Below, piece after piece: positions 53,370 to 64,000 of a stretch of 64,000 bases of DNA. Source of the DNA: Synaphobranchus kaupii (Eukaryota; Chordata; Actinopteri; Anguilliformes; Synaphobranchidae); NCBI GenBank assembly GCA_029718625.1, contig CM056377.1:110532407-110596406 (forward strand), read 5' to 3'. Position numbers and translations under genes: made by a program. Every line of letters begins with the position of its first letter. Position 1 is the stretch's first letter. Below the pieces are notes generated by a model. It did no database searches and was not told the origin of the DNA. It was given only the letters and a program-made list of their open reading frames with translations.

Positions 53370-53700
53370 CAGGCAGGACTGGTGACACTCACGACTCCAG
53401 GCTTGAATCTGGCTCGAACTGCAGTCGATAGTAGGGTTGTGTCTCTGGAGCCAGGGTAATCCCAGAATGAGCGGATCGTTAGGGGACCGGATGACGCGGA
53501 ACTGAATCATCTCAATGTAGTTTCCAGAAATGATTAGCTGGATGGGTTTTGTGATGTGGGTCATGCAGCAAAACGTCTTGCCATCCAACGACCGAGCATT
53601 CTCGGGGTGGGGCAGTGGGAGGGTGGGAATGTCCAGTTCCTTGACCATCACTTCGTCAATGAGGTTCGCGTCAGCTCCGGAGTCGCACCAACACGTTCAC
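53370..53700 (-). pseudogene. Retrotransposon aspartic protease region
   Basis: The active-site motif DSGA (codons at 53673-53684) is followed by DANLIDEVMVKELDIP and, further on, LILGLPWLQRHNP, a typical end of gypsy proteases before reverse transcriptase. The frame then runs into the truncated 3' LTR, so pol stops here. Confidence 0.82.
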
Positions 53701-53795
53701 CTGGATCGCTCTGTCGGGCAACATCAACATGGCAGTAAGGGTGGGACGATGGTCATTCCTGGCAGACCCTTCTTGGTTGTCGAGCGCTCACCTCA

Positions 53796-54745
53796 ATGGA
53801 TGGGCCAGACTTCTTGGAGGGTGCACTGATTTTGGGTATGGCCTAACCTCCCACAATAGAAGCAGGAACCGGTAGCTCTCCGACGTCTCCGTTCCTCGGG
53901 AGAGATCTTGATTCCTACACGGGAAAGGTCCATGGGTTCGACTCCCTTGGCTTGCACCTCCTCGGGACACGAACTAGACCCTCGTCTGGAGTACGGCTGG
54001 CCGGGTAGAACCTGTCTTTGGGTCCGGCGTTGTCTGGCACGGTTGTCCAAACGAATGGCGGCATGAACGAGTGGGTCGAACTGGGTGATGGGTTCGAGAC
54101 GCGCCAACTCGTCCTGGAGTGCCTCACTCAGACTGGCCAGGAACAGATTCGCTAGAGCCGCATCATTCCAGTTGGTCGCAGCAGCGAGAGTGCGGAAGTC
54201 AATCGAATGGTCCGCCGCGGACTTCCTGCTTTGGAGAAGGGCGATCAGGCGCTGGGAAGGTTCTTGGCTGCTAGATGCGTGCTGGAAGACCTTTCTCTTC
54301 GGCGAAGATCGAGTACCGGGGAGGGAATTAACCCCCGGACCACACCGCTGTAGCCCAGTCCAACGCTCTCCCCTTGAGTAGCCCCATCATGTAGCCGATC
54401 CGGCGGTCGTCATTGTAGTAGGTCTGCGGTTGCTGCCGGAACACAAAGTCGCACTGGAGCAGGAACGCCTTGCATCTTTCCGGTTCTCCGCCGAACCTCT
54501 CCGGGGGGGGGTTGTTGTGGCTCCCGGAATTGCCAGGTTCCCATGGGGTTGGTAGGTGGAGGTGTAGGCAGGTTAGCAGGTTGTTCCAAGGGGCGTGGTT
54601 GAACTGCGATGGCGAGTCTCCTCATCTCAGCACACAGCTCTCGAATCTCCTGACGAAGTTCGGAGATCCCTTGAGAGTGTTGCTGGACCATGTCACCTTG
54701 TTGCTGGAGGGTGCGGAACATGGCAGTTGAGTCAGCAGGGTCCAT
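53796..54745 (-). pseudogene. Retrotransposon gag remnant with CCHC zinc knuckle
   Basis: Opens with MDPADSTAMFRTLQQQ at 54745, a probable coiled coil (ISELRQEIRELCAEMRRL), then a capsid-like segment and a C-terminal zinc knuckle CFYCGRLGHTQNQC (about 53826-53868). It is broken in at least two places: at a nine-G run (54503-54511 on plus) and around 54300-54340, where stops occur. Gag would package element RNA in virus-like particles; this copy cannot make the whole protein. Confidence 0.82.
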
Positions 54746-54761
54746 GGTGGCGAAATTGTTC

Positions 54762-55812
54762 TGAGACGGATGCATGAGGGTTGGACCCAAATTGCACGAC
54801 TCAGAAGCAGTGGTTGCAGATAAAGTCCCGTGAGGGCTTTTAATGAAGGAATGTACAATCAGCGTGGTCAAAAAGCAAGCAAAGTTCATACACAATAAAT
54901 CCAGCCAAAACCAAAGTACAGTACCGAGGGAGAAGGCAGTCTCAGAATCGGTACACCATGCGAAAAGTCCAGTAACCAGAGTAGCTGTCAGCGGGGCAGT
55001 AGTACAGGCAGACGGTAGGCAGGCTCGGTGTCGGAGACGATGCAAGAGTCGAGACCGGAGTCCGCTCCGTGGGGCAACAGTACAAAGACAGCAGGCAGTG
55101 GTCAACAAAACAGAAGCCAGTAACAATGGTCAATAAACAGGCTAGGATCGTAACAAAAGGCAGGCTTGGAAATAACGCTCAAAAGTGCACTGAAAACAGG
55201 AGGCAACAATTTTGCGAAGACAAGACATGAACACTGAGCTTAAATGCAGGTGTAGACAGGTGCAGACACTTAGCTTGAGAGCATCATGCGAATGGAAATC
55301 AGGTGTGGAAGGCTGACAAGGTAACAAGATAATTAGTAATCGTTAGTAATAAACCTATCCTGACCTAGCGTTAGTAAATTAGTAAATGACATGCACGAGA
55401 AACGTAAGGTAAACATGAACACATGGTTAGAGAGTTAGTAGGTCTGATCTAACGTTAGTAGATTAGTAAACTAGACACGGGAGAATGAAACAATTAGGGA
55501 AGCGTGAGCGACAGCAAGAGAGATAGAGAAAGCATGAACGTAAGGCTGCGGAAAAACACGAAAATGTGTATGCTAACAATGAATGTAAAACGTAACATGA
55601 ATCAAATGTAAAACGTGACATGACATGACTAGAAAATAAATCGTAACAATAATCAAACATGAAACGTGACATGACATGAAAATGAAACGTAACAAGAATA
55701 AAAATTCAAACGTGGCGTGACTAGACTAAACATAATACGTGACATATACAAGAAATCTAACTAAGACAGAAATGAAACATAAAACGTGACAAGACAGGCT
55801 AGAATCGTGACA
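54762..55812 (-). repeat. 5' LTR of the gypsy-type element
   Basis: About 1,051 bases, TGTCACG at its start and CTCA at its end on the minus strand. The upstream half holds many degenerate ACGTGACATGAC-type repeats (about 55560-55800 on plus). The downstream 286 bases are duplicated at 53081-53366. Confidence 0.85.
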
Positions 55813-56389
55813 TAGACTTGTTCAATTCTGTGGCAATCCCTGGCACAGCTGCAACCGGGGGCAGTGGAGCAATAATAGTGTGTCTGTCTGTTCCCTTTGA
55901 CACCAGTGGAATTTTACACAGGAACTATGAATCACTCAGGCACGTGCAGAGTGACCCATCACCGGTACTAATGGCTAAACAGGCTGCAGTGCTGCCAGAG
56001 TTCAACACCCTGTGTCCACTATTGTCTTTGTGCAATTGTTTCTTTACCGTTTAAAAATAACCCGCCATGCTTTGTTAGCTGTTTAGATCATGGTATAAAT
56101 TGCCCTTTTCCTAAACGTTCCCTGTGCCAAGGCAATGAGTCGAATTGTGATGAAGGAGAGGGCAATTGCACGTAAAATTGCAAGTATAAATTTGGTATTG
56201 GGATTGGCTCGGTAAGAAATGCCATACAAAACAACTGGGAAGACATGAGGTTAAAGTGTTCATAAAAGTAAAGCAATGCACAGAATCATACTTTATGAGA
56301 GACTAGTGGAAAATAAGCATACGGTATTTTTCTGGGTGCACAGAATCCAACATTCTTGTATGCACTTTCATAAATATGATGCAATTGTT

Positions 56390-56975
56390 GTACCCCCTAG
56401 TACCTCAGAATAAGAAACATGCTCCATCAGAGGACCCCAAATGGTATTGTGTTACTGTTCTTTTCACCTTTTCAATGTTGTACAATAATAAAGAGGTACA
56501 TATTTATATCATCCATCGGGAATAGCACCAACAGAGATTGTTGTAGCTGCAAGATGTAAAAATGTGTTAGGTGAGCACTTGCACACTTAGATAACAGTGA
56601 ACTATGTATTTAATTTTGTTTCAAAGGAGTAAAAACAATGTTTAAAAGGACAAACATAGTCTTAGGCCGAATATAGTCTTTTTCAGTGGGTTCCTGTCTG
56701 CAGAGTGAGGAAAATAAGAGGAATATGTGAATTAAGAGCAGGGAGGATAAGAAGAAAATGAAGAGAGAGAGAAATTAAAAAAGGAAAAGAGAGCATTATT
56801 AAACAGTTTATTTCTTGTTACTATGCATTACTTATCTTGTCTTTTTACAGTGCAAAGTCTACAGATACATATTTTTCATCTAATAAATATAGTATGACTA
56901 CCTTATAGGATACCACCCCATCAACGGGCATTGTACCACTTACTGTACCTTTAATAGAAGTGTAAAGCCTAATTT
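56390..56975. repeat. Second copy of the CACCACCCCA-type repeat, interrupted
   Basis: Starts near GTACCTCAGAATAAGAAAC and ends TACCACCCCATCAACGGGC then CTTACTGTACCTTT. About 350 bases of unrelated sequence seem to lie inside it. Confidence 0.35.
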
Positions 56976-57162
56976 ATACTTCATCGCACAACACATTCGA
57001 GAAGGGTCACTCAACAAAAATTATGTATTTTCAATTGAAAAAGTATCGCACAAGACTTCTTCTAAATGTTGCACGCCTCTAGAATTTTGTCATGTCACAG
57101 ACACCATCATACTTTGTGGCGCAGTGTGATTGGACAGTTTACAAATGTAAACAAATGGTCAG

Positions 57163-57425
57163 GGGCGGCACGGTGGTGCAGTGGTTAGCATTGTCACAGC
57201 AAGAAGGTACCGAGTTCGAATCCCGGCCAAGGACCTTTCTGTGCGGAGTTTGCATGTTCTCCCCGTGTCCGTGTGGGTTTCCTCCGGGTACTCCGGTTTC
57301 CTCCCACAGTCCAAAGACATGCAGGTTAGGCTAATTGGAGACTCTAAATTGCCCATAGGTATGAGTGTATGAGTGAATGGTGTGTGTGCCCTGCGATGGA
57401 ATGGCGGCCTGTCCAAGGTGTGTCC
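57163..57425 (+). mobile_element. tRNA-derived SINE of the V-SINE/DANA type
   Basis: The head has an RNA polymerase III A box (TGGTGCAGTGG, 57174-57184) and B box (GAGTTCGAATCCC, 57212-57224). The body contains TTTGCATGTTCTCCCCGTGT and TCCAAAGACATGCAGGTTAG, the conserved core of this fish SINE group. The 3' end seems truncated after GGCGGCCTGTCC. Confidence 0.85.
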
Positions 57426-57928
57426 AATTTCATATGTGCATGGGTTTGTTTACATGTGTTTCTATGTCTGTGTGCAAGCAGTAGTTAAAAATGATTGTAT
57501 TGTTGGGGTCATTTTAGGAAAATGCAACAAGTTGCAGACTAAAGGCATTACATTTTCTGGGGGTTCACTGCTCTTAAACTTACAAACGGGTCAGACCCAA
57601 AGACAACAGGACAATTAAGAGCAGCATCCCTAATGCTCTTGGTTTGGTGTAGCCCAGCTCCCATTGGTCCAAACCAATCTGATAGGATCATGGTCTAATA
57701 TGGTCCTTGACATTAAAAGTGGAGCACACATAAAGTCAGGTCTCTGGTGTTTTTGTCACATTTGATAGAATAATCAGGATATAGTACTAAGATAGAAATG
57801 TAGAATGGCATGTTCCTACTTACTGCTGTTTTTGTTTGAAATGCATCGGTCATGTATTGAACATTAATTTGAACATGAATTAGTGTGCTATAAATTTCTT
57901 TTTGCTGTATATATGTTGATCCTCTTTT

Positions 57929-58122
57929 AAGAAGAGAGGGAATTTTTTGACTGACATGTCAAACGAGCAGGGTCTGAAACAATGGCTGGTTACTAGGGGT
58001 GCAAGACTCAATATACAAGTAACCACTAGTAACCAGCCATTGTTTCAGTTGCGTAATACAGTAAACCTCAGTAACCAGCCTGCTCGTTTGACATGTCAGT
58101 CGAAAAATTCCCTCTCTTCTTC
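57929..58122. repeat. Inverted repeat with an asymmetric right arm
   Basis: Outer arms share AAGAAGAGAGGGAATTTTT and GACATGTCAAACGAGCAGG; inner arms share TGAAACAATGGCTGGTTACT. The right arm has about 30 extra bases between outer and inner parts, including a second AGTAACCAGCC. A TCATCA run follows at 58121-58140. Confidence 0.8.
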
Positions 58123-58559
58123 ATCATCATTATCATCATCAATAAAAACAGAGCACTAAAAAACAGGGCAACCTTCTCACAACCATTCACTTTATCCGAA
58201 CATTCTCTGGCATCCCCAAAAATAAGCTATCAACTGCTTGTGTAGGCAGTCTAAGGTAAAAGTCGATGGGAAATGAATGGCTTTCTTTGAAGTGGTAAAA
58301 TTGATATTCAGTTAATCAAGACAGATAGCCTCTCTCTTTATATGGACGTGACGTTTGTGGTGTCTGCAACATCATGACAAGTGTCATCGTGAGCTCGCAT
58401 AAAACAGTAGGCTACTGTCAAAAATTATTTGCACTGCCAATTAAAAACAAAATCAGCTGATTGTTTTTTTGCATGATTTCCGTAAAAACTTAATGTAGAG
58501 TAAAACCTTCAATATCATTCAATATATTGCATTGTAACATAAAGATTCATGACTGCTGC

Positions 58560-58760
58560 TTTGGCACTATGCTGTACTGCATGGATGAGTCCCACGGCCT
58601 TGGATCGAATCTGAACCGTGCCAGTGCCAACTGTGGCCAGTTGCTCAAAGGGTGCTGCGCAATTGGCGATTGCGCCACCCAGGGTATGGGAGGGTTCAGC
58701 CGGTTAGGGGCTCGCATTTTATCGCTCTCTAGTGACCCCTGCTGTTCAATTGGGCACCCA
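58560..58760 (+). repeat. Interspersed repeat, copy 1 (also at 41965-42140)
   Basis: Shares GTGCCAACTGTGGCCAG, AATTGGCGATTGCGCC-like wording and ATGGGAGGGTTCAG with the inverse of 41965-42140. It may be tRNA-derived, but no clear A and B boxes were found. Confidence 0.65.
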
Positions 58761-59339
58761 TGGACTGCATGCCAAAGCCACATATGACAGATCTTCAATG
58801 ACTCCACTCTCTGTGATATGAAAAGAAGCAGGCTGGCAACACCACGTTTCGGAGAATGTCTACACTTCCGAATCAGAAGTGAGGGATTGCGCCCATTCCA
58901 ATAATTGTACATTCCAAATTAGGGTGGGAATTGGACATGATCAGCCCCAAGTTGGCCGACAATATTAATTCTTTAAAGAAAGAAATGTAAAAAAAAGGAT
59001 TCACAGCTGTCAGTATAGCTCACAATGGCCATGCAAATCTGACTGCGCCCAGAAAAATTGTTAAAAACATGTCAAAGCTAAAGACCTGCTTCTGACAGTG
59101 GCTGACAGTGGCTGTTGCTCCACAGATGGTGCTTGGTTGATCAGACCTATTTTTGATATAAAACAGCTTCCACGTTTCACATAACACTATTTCCACTGAG
59201 GAACCTAACAATTAGGCACAATACATTTGAGAGTAATGTGATTTGGATGAATGAGACTGCACCATGGTTAAATGTACTTTGCTACGGCATAGCAGAAGCT
59301 TTGGGTGTTTTTGTGCCTTATTTAAAATCACCAGGCATG

Positions 59340-60080
59340 AACATATTACCATTATGCTTGCTTCTGAAGTCGATGAAACTGAAGCACTGTGTCATTGTGT
59401 CACTGCCTCAGGAGCTGCTGATCCAATTCTACTCTGCAATAATCCAGTCTGTTCTCTGCACATCCATCACTGTCTGGTTTGGATCGGCCACCAAACAGGA
59501 CAGGAACAGACTACAATGGATAGTCAGGACTGCGGAAAAAATCATTGGTGCCAACCTGCCCTCCATCTAGGACTTATACATCTCCAGAGTCAGGAAACGG
59601 GCAGGAAGCATCACTGCAGACCCATCACACCCTGGACACAACCTGTTCCAACTTCTCCCCTCTGGTAGGCGCTACAGAGCACTGTACGCCAAAACAACCA
59701 GACACAAGAACAGCTTCTTTCCGCAGGCCGTCACTCTGATGAACACTTAAATCACTCATACAGTGTCAGGAACAATCCCTGTGCAATAAACATGTAACAT
59801 CAAAAATCCACTGTACCTATTTATTTTAAATTATAATTTGTAGTTTAACTACAGGTTTTCTTTTTATATATTTATATTTATATTTATATCTGTACATAGT
59901 AGTTAAATGTTTATGTTTCCTTTGTTCAGCTTTGTTGTCCTTGTTCTTAGCTGTATGTCTATTCTGGGCAAGTATATTGAGAGCAATGAAAAACCGGAGT
60001 CAAATTCCTTGTATGTGTTCACATACTTGGCCAATAAAGCTGATTCTGATTCTGATTCTGATTCTGATTCTGATTCTGAT
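59340..60080 (+). pseudogene. L2/CR1-like LINE 3' end with hexamer tail
   Basis: Carries the C-terminal reverse-transcriptase region of fish LINEs in two overlapping frames: LPQELLIQFYSAIIQSVLCT, VWFGSATKQDRNRLQWIVRT, then LLPSGRRYRALYAK and RHKNSFFPQAVTLMN ending at about 59750. It terminates in ACTTGGCCAATAAAGC followed by about six copies of TGATTC (60041-60080), the typical 3' tail. Confidence 0.8.
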
Positions 60081-60445
60081 AGGGGCTATCCATAACGTGA
60101 AAGAATGGGGTGGGTGAATTTGAACACCAACTGGTAACAGAGTAGATGGGAAGCCTAGTATTTGAACCATTATCACATTACCTGTGCAGCAAAGCAACAT
60201 TTCCATTAGATGTGACTTCACACTCACTCTGCTCTGATTACAGAGACTTGCATAAAATATATTCTAGGGTGTTCTAGGCAAAGTGACATAGGCGGTCACC
60301 TGGGGCAGTAACCATCTGGGGGGGCAATTGTAGGGGGAAAGAAAATCTGTGTATTGCATTTATGATAGTCGGTGCAACCCTCCCCCATCAACTGTACTTC
60401 TGAGGGAACGTGAAGATATATACAACAACTACTGTTTCTGCTCAT

Positions 60446-60468
60446 ACTAGTACTACTACTACTACTAC

Positions 60469-60503
<35 letters not shown>

Positions 60504-60512
60504 GTAATAATG
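60446..60512. repeat. (ACT)n then (AAT)n microsatellite
   Basis: Eight or so ACT units pass directly into about eleven AAT units, ending TAGTAATAATG. Confidence 0.95.
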
Positions 60513-60789
60513 TTTAATCTTTTAAATAGTTTTCACACGATCAAGGTGCTATACAGTACATAAATGCAAATTGCTGAAAAAGGAAAACAATGAATACAAA
60601 GGCAAATCAAAAAGTATATATGTGGATGGCAAGAGAAATCAGACCAATAAGAGTAGAAAAAGTATAATAAATAAATTAAACAATGTTAGAAGTTTTCATA
60701 AACTGGTAGGTTTTTATCTGTGCACAACACAAATCCTGCTGGTGTACATTTAACACCCTAGGATGTTAAATAAGCGGGGAAGTGGAAAG

Positions 60790-61800
60790 AGGCAGAATAC
60801 CTAATGTAGTACTCAGGCATCTCATTCCAGAGCAGCAATGCAGAAAGTCCTTGGAGCGGAGGCTGATGTGGGGCACGTAAAGCTTTCCAGTGTCAGAAGA
60901 TGGTGGGATTGTATGGGTTCAGGAGTTCACAAACGTAATGAGAGGCAAAACCAGATAGAGCCTTGTAGGTCAATAGAAGGACCTTGAACTCTATCCTGGA
61001 AATAACTGGGACCTGGTGGAGACTGCACAGTATGGGATATATGTGCTCAATGATGCATGTGCAGGTGAGAACTCTAGTGGAGAATTCTGAACTAGAAATG
61101 AGAGGTACTGGGGAGAACTAGTGATGAGAAAGTACTGGACAGAACTGGAGATGACAAATTACTGGAGAAAACTGGAGATGAGAAAGTACTGTGGGCTTGA
61201 CAGGAAAGAGATGAGAAAAAAATAACACCAAGGTTCCTGACTAAAGGAGAGGGTACAGCCACATCACCACAGTGACACACAGTGACTACACATATTAGAT
61301 TTTGTTCCAATTAATATCAGCTCAGGCTTGCAGTAATTCCACTTCAAAAAGCTGTGAAAGAAGCATTCAGCTTTTGATTGCATGCAGGTGGTATTTAAGT
61401 GGAGAGATTTTAATATCGCTACCACTTTTAGCCCTGAGTTAGATTTGCGTCTCATCAGCATACAAATGGCAGCCACCCCAAACCTAGGGATTATGCGACA
61501 TTCTGGTAATACATACCTAAGTACGTGCAATGAACCCAGCTGTAGACTCCTTGAGGAGTTCCCTGTGTGACTGGTGCAGAACCTGATTGGCAGTAGCCCA
61601 CGCTGACTCTTGCCTGTCACTCAGGTAAGATTCAGACCACGGGAGAGCGACACCAGTCTTTCCAAGGATGTTCTTCATTCTGGTCAGGAGGAACCTGTGA
61701 TTAACCTTATCTGTGATTAGATCCAACTGTGGTAAACCCAGAGACAGCAGACAGTAGTAGATCATCAGTGATCTGTCCAGGTCAGTTTCACAATTCTGCC
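60790..61800 (-). pseudogene. L2-like LINE reverse transcriptase, decayed
   Basis: Minus-strand pieces in order: DKVNHRFLLTRMKNILG, VALPWSESYLSDRQES, then CKPELILIGTKSN, VRNLGVIFFSSLSCQAH and, near 60850-61050, RIEFKVLLLTYKALSGF. This is the usual order of the reverse-transcriptase palm to C-terminus in L2-type LINEs. Many stops, and an inserted tandem repeat at 61085-61190, show it is inactive. Confidence 0.72.
61085..61190. repeat. Imperfect tandem repeat of GAACTGGAGATGAGAAAGTACTG type
   Basis: Three to four units of about 30 bases built on ACTGGAGATGA and AAATTACTGG, interrupting the LINE remnant. Confidence 0.6.
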
Positions 61801-62434
61801 ATGTTCAGACACCAGACTGGAACAGTTAAAACATGCAATTGGACGCAATATACCTTAGGCGCTGAGGTGACTCAACACACTGAAGCACTTTAGAAAGGAA
61901 AGGCAGATTGGAAATTTGACAAACATGATTGCGGTTTTCAGGACAAAGGTCAGTTTAAAAAAAATAATTTTTTTAAACGTGGGTATAACTGCAGAAGTTA
62001 ACATTAATGCCTAGGTCCAGGGTGTCTTGAATATAGTATAAATAGCAGGAGGCAGAACAGGTAGGCATGGTTTATCAGTGCAGGTTAGGGATAGATTCCT
62101 GCTGGCACATAGTAGATTTTATTTTCAACACACAAATGCTGAGGGGAGAGGTAGCATAACAATTAAGATAATGAGATAATGGGTGGAGATGGTGGAGATG
62201 AGAGATCAAAGACAGAGGAGGAGGCAGGTAGAAGCGTGCCATTGATTTGGGCTTTTTGTGGCATGAACCAAGGAGGGGTCAGGAACCAGGCTGGGCAGGG
62301 ACGGCGCTCAGGCCGTGGGGAATCAGGAACAAGACGTCACCCAGGGCGTGGGGTCCAGCTTAAGAACGGCGCGCTGGCCGTGGGGTCAGGAACGAGGAGG
62401 GGCGGGAACTGGGGAGGGACAAGGACCTGGGGAG

Positions 62435-62594
62435 GGACAAGGACAAGGACAAGGACAAGGACAAGGACAAGGACAAGGACAAGGACAAGGACAAGGACAA
62501 GGACAAGGACAAGGACAAGGACAAGGACAAGGACAAGGACAAGGACAAGGACAAGGACAAGGACAAGGACAAGGACAAGGACAAGGACAAGGAC
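62435..62594. repeat. (GGACAA)n array, about 27 copies
   Basis: A perfect hexamer array over about 160 bases. It keeps all frames open (RT, GQ and DK repeats on plus; VL, SL and PC repeats on minus), so the 178- and 152-codon open frames across it are artefacts. Upstream, 62290-62400 holds degenerate units around GGCCGTGGGG and TCAGGAAC. Confidence 0.95.
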
Positions 62595-62829
62595 GGGAAA
62601 CCAGCTCACAAAAACAGACGAGCAACACAAGACGGTCCGGCCCCTGAACAAAGAGACAGGGCACAGACTATATACAAGACATAACGAGGATAAAACGATC
62701 AACAGGTGGGAGTAGGCTAACGAGGACACGAGAGGAAAACACAATGCAGGTGTGGGGAATGCAAGACACAAGTAGGAGGGAGAGAGGGAAAACACGGGGT
62801 GGACTATGAGACAATAGGAAAACCCGGGA

Positions 62830-64000
62830 TGGAATCTGGGTGCCTCACACAGAAGACCTGTCTAGTATGTTCACCTGTCACTAAAAGATGCCTTCGATGT
62901 TTAGATATGTGGAATGATATTATGAAATGACAAACAAATGAGTATTTATATGCAAAACCAAGACTTATTGGGGAAAGCAATCATAAACCAAAGCCTTTTC
63001 TGTCTCATCAGTATTCAGCTCCACAAATCCTCACTATTGGATTGATCCAATTTTTGCATTGAATTCAGAGTCATGTCTTACCTTAATAAAAAGTAACCGA
63101 ATACCAGAGCAATTAACCCAGCAAAGGAAAGCTGCCAATTTATTCAGTTGAAAGGATAATTTCAACATGCAGAAAGGCTGCACACATCTTTGTTAAATTA
63201 TGACAAGGCGAATTATGACAATTACGGTTACTGTATGTACTGTTGTGCTGCGATCAAAATATTTTGGTTGTCATGGGAATGCTAGCTGAAGTTTTGGACT
63301 GTTTCCCCTAGAGTTACTTTTTTACTCTCCACTTACCACCCAAATCCAGGGACCTATCACACGCTCCCTGTCAAGACAGTTTGAAAACTTTCTTGTGCAG
63401 AGAGCTGTCACGTCCTCTAACAGCTTGAGGGATCTACTGTTTGTTTGCATTTCCCTCAATGGTCCTTCATCTGCCCGAGTCTGGAAAGGGGTGGGGAGAG
63501 TGCAGTACTGTATCTCCACAAAAACAATAAACGCTATCTTTTCAACACTGCTTATGTTATGGTAGAAATGAAAAAGCTAAAAAGTCAAGAAGAGAAAGTC
63601 AGTACAATCATAAATGTAATGCTTACATGGGTATCCAGAGTGTGAAAACATGAACCAGCAAGAATAGGGTAACTTGGAAGGGGTCTGTTCAATTAATTTC
63701 GGAAAATAAAAATGAATAATAAAAATAAGCTACTCTTCTGAATGTATAGAACATTGTGATATCCCTTATCTATGTAAGATAACCAACAGACATACCCATT
63801 TCAGCTTTTCAGCATGTATACATATTAATGTACTGTACATGTGGGGAGGGGGGTGTCAATGACTGATACTAATTTAATTTAATGCACAATAATTTAATGC
63901 ACATTCCTTCGCAGCTGAATTTTTTTTTTTTAAATATGCAGTTCTGGTCACAGGGGAAAGTCCCATTTCCTTGGCTGAAATCCATCAAGTTAGTTGTTCT
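62830..64000. other. Right end of window, nothing recognised
   Basis: AT-rich single-copy-looking DNA with short accidental open frames only. Confidence 0.6.

Larger units (their letters stand above)
53081..55812 (-). mobile_element. Ty3/gypsy-type LTR retrotransposon, internally deleted
   Basis: On the minus strand: a full 5' LTR (55812-54762, starting TGTCACG), a gag region, a protease region, then a 3' LTR cut down to its last 286 bases (53081-53366). The element is flanked by TAGAC on both sides (53076-53080 and 55813-55817), a 5-base target duplication. The shared 286 bases differ at about five positions by eye, so insertion was recent. Reverse transcriptase, RNase H and integrase are absent. 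No clear primer binding site is seen after the 5' LTR. Confidence 0.88.

Noticed and set aside
52978..55126. Frames of 136 and 238 codons sharing ACLPSACTTAPLTAT
   Set aside because: They lie in the LTR copies of the gypsy element; the sharing reflects the direct repeat, not a protein family.
57163..57240. tRNA gene suggested by A and B boxes
   Set aside because: The flanking body is a V-SINE-type core, so this is a SINE head, not a functional tRNA.
59907..60117. Frames with SDSDSD or LILILI repeats
   Set aside because: Translation of the TGATTC tail of a LINE.
62179..62795. 178-codon plus and 152-codon minus frames rich in RT, GQ, VL or PC repeats
   Set aside because: Product of the GGACAA array, which keeps every frame open.

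Overview
This window is nuclear DNA from a fish, most likely a teleost. The evidence is large intron-split vertebrate genes, AT-rich intergenic DNA, and a typical fish repeat load: Tc1-like transposons, TTAA-flanked foldback elements, V-SINE-like tRNA-derived SINEs, L2-type LINE pieces and a Ty3/gypsy LTR element. The species cannot be fixed from the sequence. No bacterial-type operons, rRNA genes, CRISPR arrays or canonical tRNA genes were seen.

Two protein-coding genes are supported, both on the minus strand. (1) The 5' end of the aryl hydrocarbon receptor repressor gene (ahrr), about 2.6-9.7 kb: the start exon (8277-8352), the bHLH exon (5397-5567) and a weaker candidate linker exon (2661-2744). 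The PAS and repression-domain exons were not found and probably lie beyond base 1. Two xenobiotic response element cores sit upstream of the start exon (9101-9107, 9208-9214), and a CpG-rich block with more GCGTG cores lies downstream of the bHLH exon (about 2650-3050). (2) An apparently complete anks6 gene (ankyrin repeats plus SAM domain; a ciliary inversin-compartment protein) in 15 coding exons from 33186 down to about 24237 or 24161. Its splice sites and exon phases fit, but the frame is broken in exons 1, 2 and 6, and the 3' end is ambiguous at a G run. Each break lies in or beside a short base run, which suggests assembly indels more than a decayed gene.

Layout: 1-2.6 kb AT-rich intergenic or ahrr intron with an inverted repeat; 2.6-9.7 kb ahrr 5' part; 9.7-22 kb gene-poor DNA with a TTAA-flanked element (16532-17483), a hairpin and SINE tails; 22.66-22.99 kb an unexplained CpG-rich island; 23560-24216 a T2/Kolobok-like foldback element touching the anks6 3' end; 24.2-33.2 kb anks6; 33.3-64 kb a gene desert holding LINE fragments (34.1-34.5, 59.3-60.1, 60.8-61.8 kb), a 500-base N gap (39954-40453) between C runs, Tc1 remnants (38.5 and 47.96-48.50 kb), a young internally deleted gypsy element with 5-bp target duplication (53081-55812), a SINE (57.16-57.43 kb), an inverted repeat (57.93-58.12 kb) and a GGACAA array (62.4 kb).

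No undescribed gene system was found. The most useful leads are the XRE/CpG architecture of ahrr, the transposon at the anks6 terminus, the cluster of frame breaks in anks6, the unexplained CpG island and several structured non-coding elements.
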